From contig NZ_BAAADJ010000014.1 of the NCBI RefSeq assembly GCF_039522365.1, positions 114,010-178,009 on the forward strand: a stretch of DNA of 64,000 bases. The letters are read 5' to 3'. Source of the stretch: Bacillus carboniphilus (GTDB lineage Bacteria; Bacillota; Bacilli; Bacillales; JC228). Positions within the stretch are counted from its first letter, which is position 1, and each line of letters begins with the position of its first letter. A model generated the notes under the pieces. The model was not told the DNA's origin and did not search any database. It saw nothing but the letters and a program-made list of their open reading frames with translations. A program made the position numbers and the translations under genes. Positions 61,962-64,000 of this stretch are shown here, piece after piece.

Positions 61962-62006
61962 AAAACTAGGCTACGGATAAGGAATAATCCAAAGCCTAGT
62001 TTTTTT
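61961..62006 (+). terminator. terminator of the small membrane protein gene
   Basis: AAAACTAGGCT / AGCCTAGTTTT (61962-61972, 61993-62003) with inner GGAT/ATCC. Confidence 0.88.
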
Positions 62007-62193
62007 CATACAATTTACCTATATTGTTTGGTATAAATCGTAATAAAATATTATAGGATTCTTTGCTTATCTCTCGTATAATAAAAATAGAGATACCAGC
62101 TTCTAGAAAAAGAGAAACGGACAACACTATTCCCCTTTTCTAGACGTGATAAATATAGAATTACATAAAAATTTCTACTTAGGGGGAGCAACG

Positions 62194-63066
62194 ATGAAAA
62201 GGTTTATGTATCTACTTGTATTTATGGCCTTGTTTATTACTGCCTGTAACAATGAAGAGACACAAGGTACACCAACACCACAACCAGTTGAAGAAGACAA
62301 TAATACCACTGAAGAACAACCTACCGATATAGGTACCGATATAGATGAGGAAGATTCAAATAAGCAAGAAGATGAGGAAGAAGAAACAGAAGAAGTAGAT
62401 GGGGAAACAGAGGAACCATCAGAACCCCAATACTATGTCAATACAGTAAACTGGTCGATTAAACCAATTGACTCAGCAAATGAAAAAGTAGTCTTACTTA
62501 CTATTGATGATGCTCCAGATAAATATGCTGTTGAGATGGCGCATACTTTGAAAGAACTTGATGTTCCAGCCATCTTCTTTGTGAATGGACATTTCATTGA
62601 TACTCCTGAGGAGCAAGAGAAATTAAAAACCATTTACGAGCTAGGGTTTCATATTGGTAACCACACGTATAACCATCCATTGTTAAGAGATTTACCGGAA
62701 GATAAACAAAGAGAAGAAATAGTGAAGCTAAACCAGATGATTGAAGAAGTAATAGGTGAAAAACCTAAGTTCTTTAGGGCCCCTCATGGTGTGAACACAG
62801 ATATTTCTCATCAAGTTATTGAGGAAGAAGGCATGATTGCCATGAACTGGACATACGGATATGACTGGGAGAAGGATTACCTTGAAAAAGATGCTCTGAC
62901 TAAGATAATGCTTGAGACACCATATCTAAATGATGGGGCAAATCTACTGATGCATGATAGAAGTTGGACTAATGAGGCCCTTAAAGGAATTGTAGAAGGC
63001 CTTAGGGAGAAAGGGTATGAGTTTGTTGACCCATCACTTATTACAAAAAGAGAAGCAACTGAATAA
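62194..63066 (+). CDS. polysaccharide deacetylase lipoprotein (NodB domain)
   Basis: 290 residues from ATG 62194 (GGGGGAGC upstream). Lipobox FITAC, then an acidic Thr/Glu-rich spacer of about 60 residues, then a NodB deacetylase domain: TIDDAPD, HIGNHTYNH with the metal histidines and RAPHG. Deacetylates cell-wall glycan or another polysaccharide at the membrane surface. Confidence 0.88.
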   Translation: MKRFMYLLVFMALFITACNNEETQGTPTPQPVEEDNNTTEEQPTDIGTDIDEEDSNKQEDEEEETEEVDGETEEPSEPQYYVNTVNWSIKPIDSANEKVVLLTIDDAPDKYAVEMAHTLKELDVPAIFFVNGHFIDTPEEQEKLKTIYELGFHIGNHTYNHPLLRDLPEDKQREEIVKLNQMIEEVIGEKPKFFRAPHGVNTDISHQVIEEEGMIAMNWTYGYDWEKDYLEKDALTKIMLETPYLNDGANLLMHDRSWTNEALKGIVEGLREKGYEFVDPSLITKREATE

Positions 63067-63071
63067 TAAAC

Positions 63072-63105
63072 AAAACCCACTGTAGAACATGCAGTGGGTT
63101 TTTAC
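63072..63105 (+). terminator. terminator of the deacetylase gene
   Basis: AAAACCCACTG / CAGTGGGTTTT (63072-63082, 63092-63102), then TT. Confidence 0.85.
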
Positions 63106-63145
63106 TTGATATAAAAATATGTGAATTTTACATGTTATGACAAAG

Positions 63146-63544
63146 CTAAAATTGCATGACTCTCTTATTAAATAACCGAAGCTCAGCTCCCCAGTTTTTT
63201 GAAATGAAACGACAGAGTTCATTCGCCTTCCCTTTATCAGCATGTGTGGACTGACTAGAGAGTGTAATTCTAAGAATGGTGTCATCCATTTCCTCTGGTA
63301 TATCCAGATAGAAAGAATGATAGAGAGGAGGGTCTATACTTTTTAATTGGAGAAACTGTTTGGCTTCGTTTTGAATTTCTTCAATGGAGTATGGGAAAGC
63401 ATGTTGATCATAATCCCAATTCAATTGTTCCCCAGTCTTTTTTGTTCTCCTGACATACTCTTGAAGGATTTCCTTTACATCTTCATATGTAATGGTTGAT
63501 TTCTTGGATTTATTATGGACCCTAATCAAAGCCTCTTCTTGCAT
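63146..63544 (-). CDS. DUF1885-like protein
   Basis: 132 residues, soluble. The segment VKEILQEYVRRTKKTGEQL and WDYDQHAFPY match what I remember of DUF1885 proteins of Bacillus, of unknown function. GGAGGTGTTCAC before the ATG. Ends in a basic tail. Confidence 0.7.
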   Translation of the reverse strand: MQEEALIRVHNKSKKSTITYEDVKEILQEYVRRTKKTGEQLNWDYDQHAFPYSIEEIQNEAKQFLQLKSIDPPLYHSFYLDIPEEMDDTILRITLSSQSTHADKGKANELCRFISKNWGAELRLFNKRVMQF

Positions 63545-63652
63545 GTGAACACCTCCATAATGTTAGAATTTTCAAAAATATCATACCACAATTTTCTCCT
63601 GATTGCTTGACTCCCATCATATGATTTATAAAGTAATAATATTCCTCCAAAA

Positions 63653-63707
63653 TGTGACATACAAAATAGGCTTGAAAATTTAAATGTGACATAATATTAT
63701 AGAAATA
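63653..63707 (+). promoter_or_regulatory. SR1 promoter with two CcpN-like operators
   Basis: TTGAAA (63672-63677), 17 bp, TATTAT (63695-63700), start about 63707. TGTGACATACA (63653-63663) fits the CcpN consensus TRTGHYATAYW exactly; TGTGACATAAT (63685-63695) fits ten of eleven and lies between -35 and -10. This layout resembles glycolysis-dependent repression of sr1 in B. subtilis. Confidence 0.75.
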
Positions 63708-63751
63708 AGAAAGCGGTTTCAAAAAATGCGAGGCAAAGGGGAAGGGGAACA

Positions 63752-63877
63752 ATGGGAACTATCGTATGTCAGACTTGCAATTCTACAATTACCCACTTTG
63801 AGGACGAAAAGGTTTCTGTACTCTATGCCAAATGTGATCACTGTCATGAAGACCTGCATGAGGAAGACACAGAGTAA
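63752..63877 (+). CDS. sr1P: GapA-binding peptide SR1P
   Basis: 41 residues beginning MGTIVCQTCNSTITHFEDEK, diagnostic for SR1P. Two pairs of cysteines (CQTC and CDHC) probably bind zinc. In B. subtilis it binds glyceraldehyde dehydrogenase GapA, promoting its link to RNase J1 (rnjA is also in this window). GAAGGGGAAC before the ATG. Confidence 0.93.
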   Translation: MGTIVCQTCNSTITHFEDEKVSVLYAKCDHCHEDLHEEDTE

Positions 63878-63930
63878 TTGGACTAAAACATAATGAAGAG
63901 GCTGGGACAAAACCCACTCTTTGAAATGAA

Positions 63931-63973
63931 AAAGCCGGTGAAATTTTACGACAAGTAAAATTTCACCGGCTTT
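63931..63973 (+). terminator. terminator of SR1
   Basis: Nineteen-base perfect stem AAAGCCGGTGAAATTTTAC (63931-63949), loop GACAA, arm 63955-63973. The T tail is short. Confidence 0.9.
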
Positions 63974-64000
63974 GATTATTTATGAGATAAAAATAAGGAC

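Larger units (their letters stand above)
63707..63977 (+). ncRNA. sr1: dual-function small RNA SR1
   Basis: A 270-base transcript is predicted from the promoter at 63653 to a terminator at 63931-63973. It includes the SR1P reading frame and about 50 untranslated bases before the hairpin. In B. subtilis SR1 base-pairs with ahrC mRNA and also encodes the peptide SR1P; the RNA part is inferred from position. Confidence 0.75.

Noticed and set aside
63653..63695. TGTGACATA repeats as Fnr boxes
   Set aside because: The second half TCACA is missing; they fit the CcpN consensus instead.
63522..63752. 76-codon minus-strand frame over the SR1 promoter
   Set aside because: Covers a clear promoter and has no binding site or family resemblance.

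Overview
The window is low-GC DNA from an endospore-former-type Bacillaceae (Bacillus sensu lato). Ribosome binding sites are AGGAGG-like, TTG and GTG starts are common, and much of the gene order matches the Bacillus subtilis ykw-yku-ykn-pdh region as I remember it: ykwC, patA, cheV-like, ykyB, ykuE, ykuI, darB/ykuL, ccpC, dapH, dapL, ykuT, ykuU, ykuV, yknU, yknV, ktrC, rnjA, rpoY, ykrA, def, ykyA, pdhABCD, slp and the SR1/SR1P locus. No rRNA, tRNA, CRISPR array, prophage or intact insertion sequence was seen. The species cannot be fixed from the sequence alone.

Between patA and the cheV-like gene (about 3.2-31.4 kb) lies an island for anaerobic nitrate metabolism. It holds (i) a complete molybdenum cofactor operon with molybdate uptake genes (moaC-mogA-moeA-moaE-moaD-moeB-moaA-modA-modB-mobA-mobB); (ii) an unusual nitrate reductase operon with a NarI-like cytochrome b, a Nas/Nap-type molybdoenzyme, a four-cluster ferredoxin, a Tat-exported Rieske protein and three small unknown proteins; (iii) a NarK transporter fused to a PAS domain, followed by a sensorless NreB-like kinase, an NreC-like regulator, an NreA-like nitrate receptor, a tandem-PAS kinase and a Crp/Fnr-family regulator; (iv) heme, NO-stress and iron-sulfur repair genes (HesB-like, hemY, ric, a hemerythrin, a radical SAM/SPASM protein); and (v) ywiC, a chemoreceptor, the [4Fe-4S] regulator Fnr, a degenerate MobA paralogue and a CheW/CheV-like protein.

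The control logic can be read in the intergenic DNA. Sequences matching the Bacillus Fnr box TGTGA-N6-TCACA precede moaC, hesB/hemY, ric, the hemerythrin, the radical SAM gene, the chemoreceptor, fnr and the mobA-like gene. In seven of these eight cases (eight start sites) the box is centred 41.5 bp from a start site implied by the -10 hexamer. A second palindrome, GGGAANTTCCC-like, occurs twice before the reductase operon and once before fnr, and is the best candidate operator of the local NreC-type regulator. The model is that NreA/kinase/NreC reads nitrate and switches on the reductase and fnr, while Fnr reads oxygen and switches on cofactor synthesis, heme and repair functions and taxis.

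The right half (32-64 kb) is mostly conserved housekeeping DNA: lysine/diaminopimelate synthesis, c-di-AMP signalling (DarB), c-di-GMP (YkuI), K+ uptake (KtrC), RNase J1 with RNAP epsilon, the pyruvate dehydrogenase complex, and the dual-function RNA SR1 with CcpN-like operators. Several dispersed repeats are also present: two oppositely oriented copies of a nine-unit, 20-bp-phased element, two copies of a 127-bp palindromic element, and two sets of 52-53 bp repeats.
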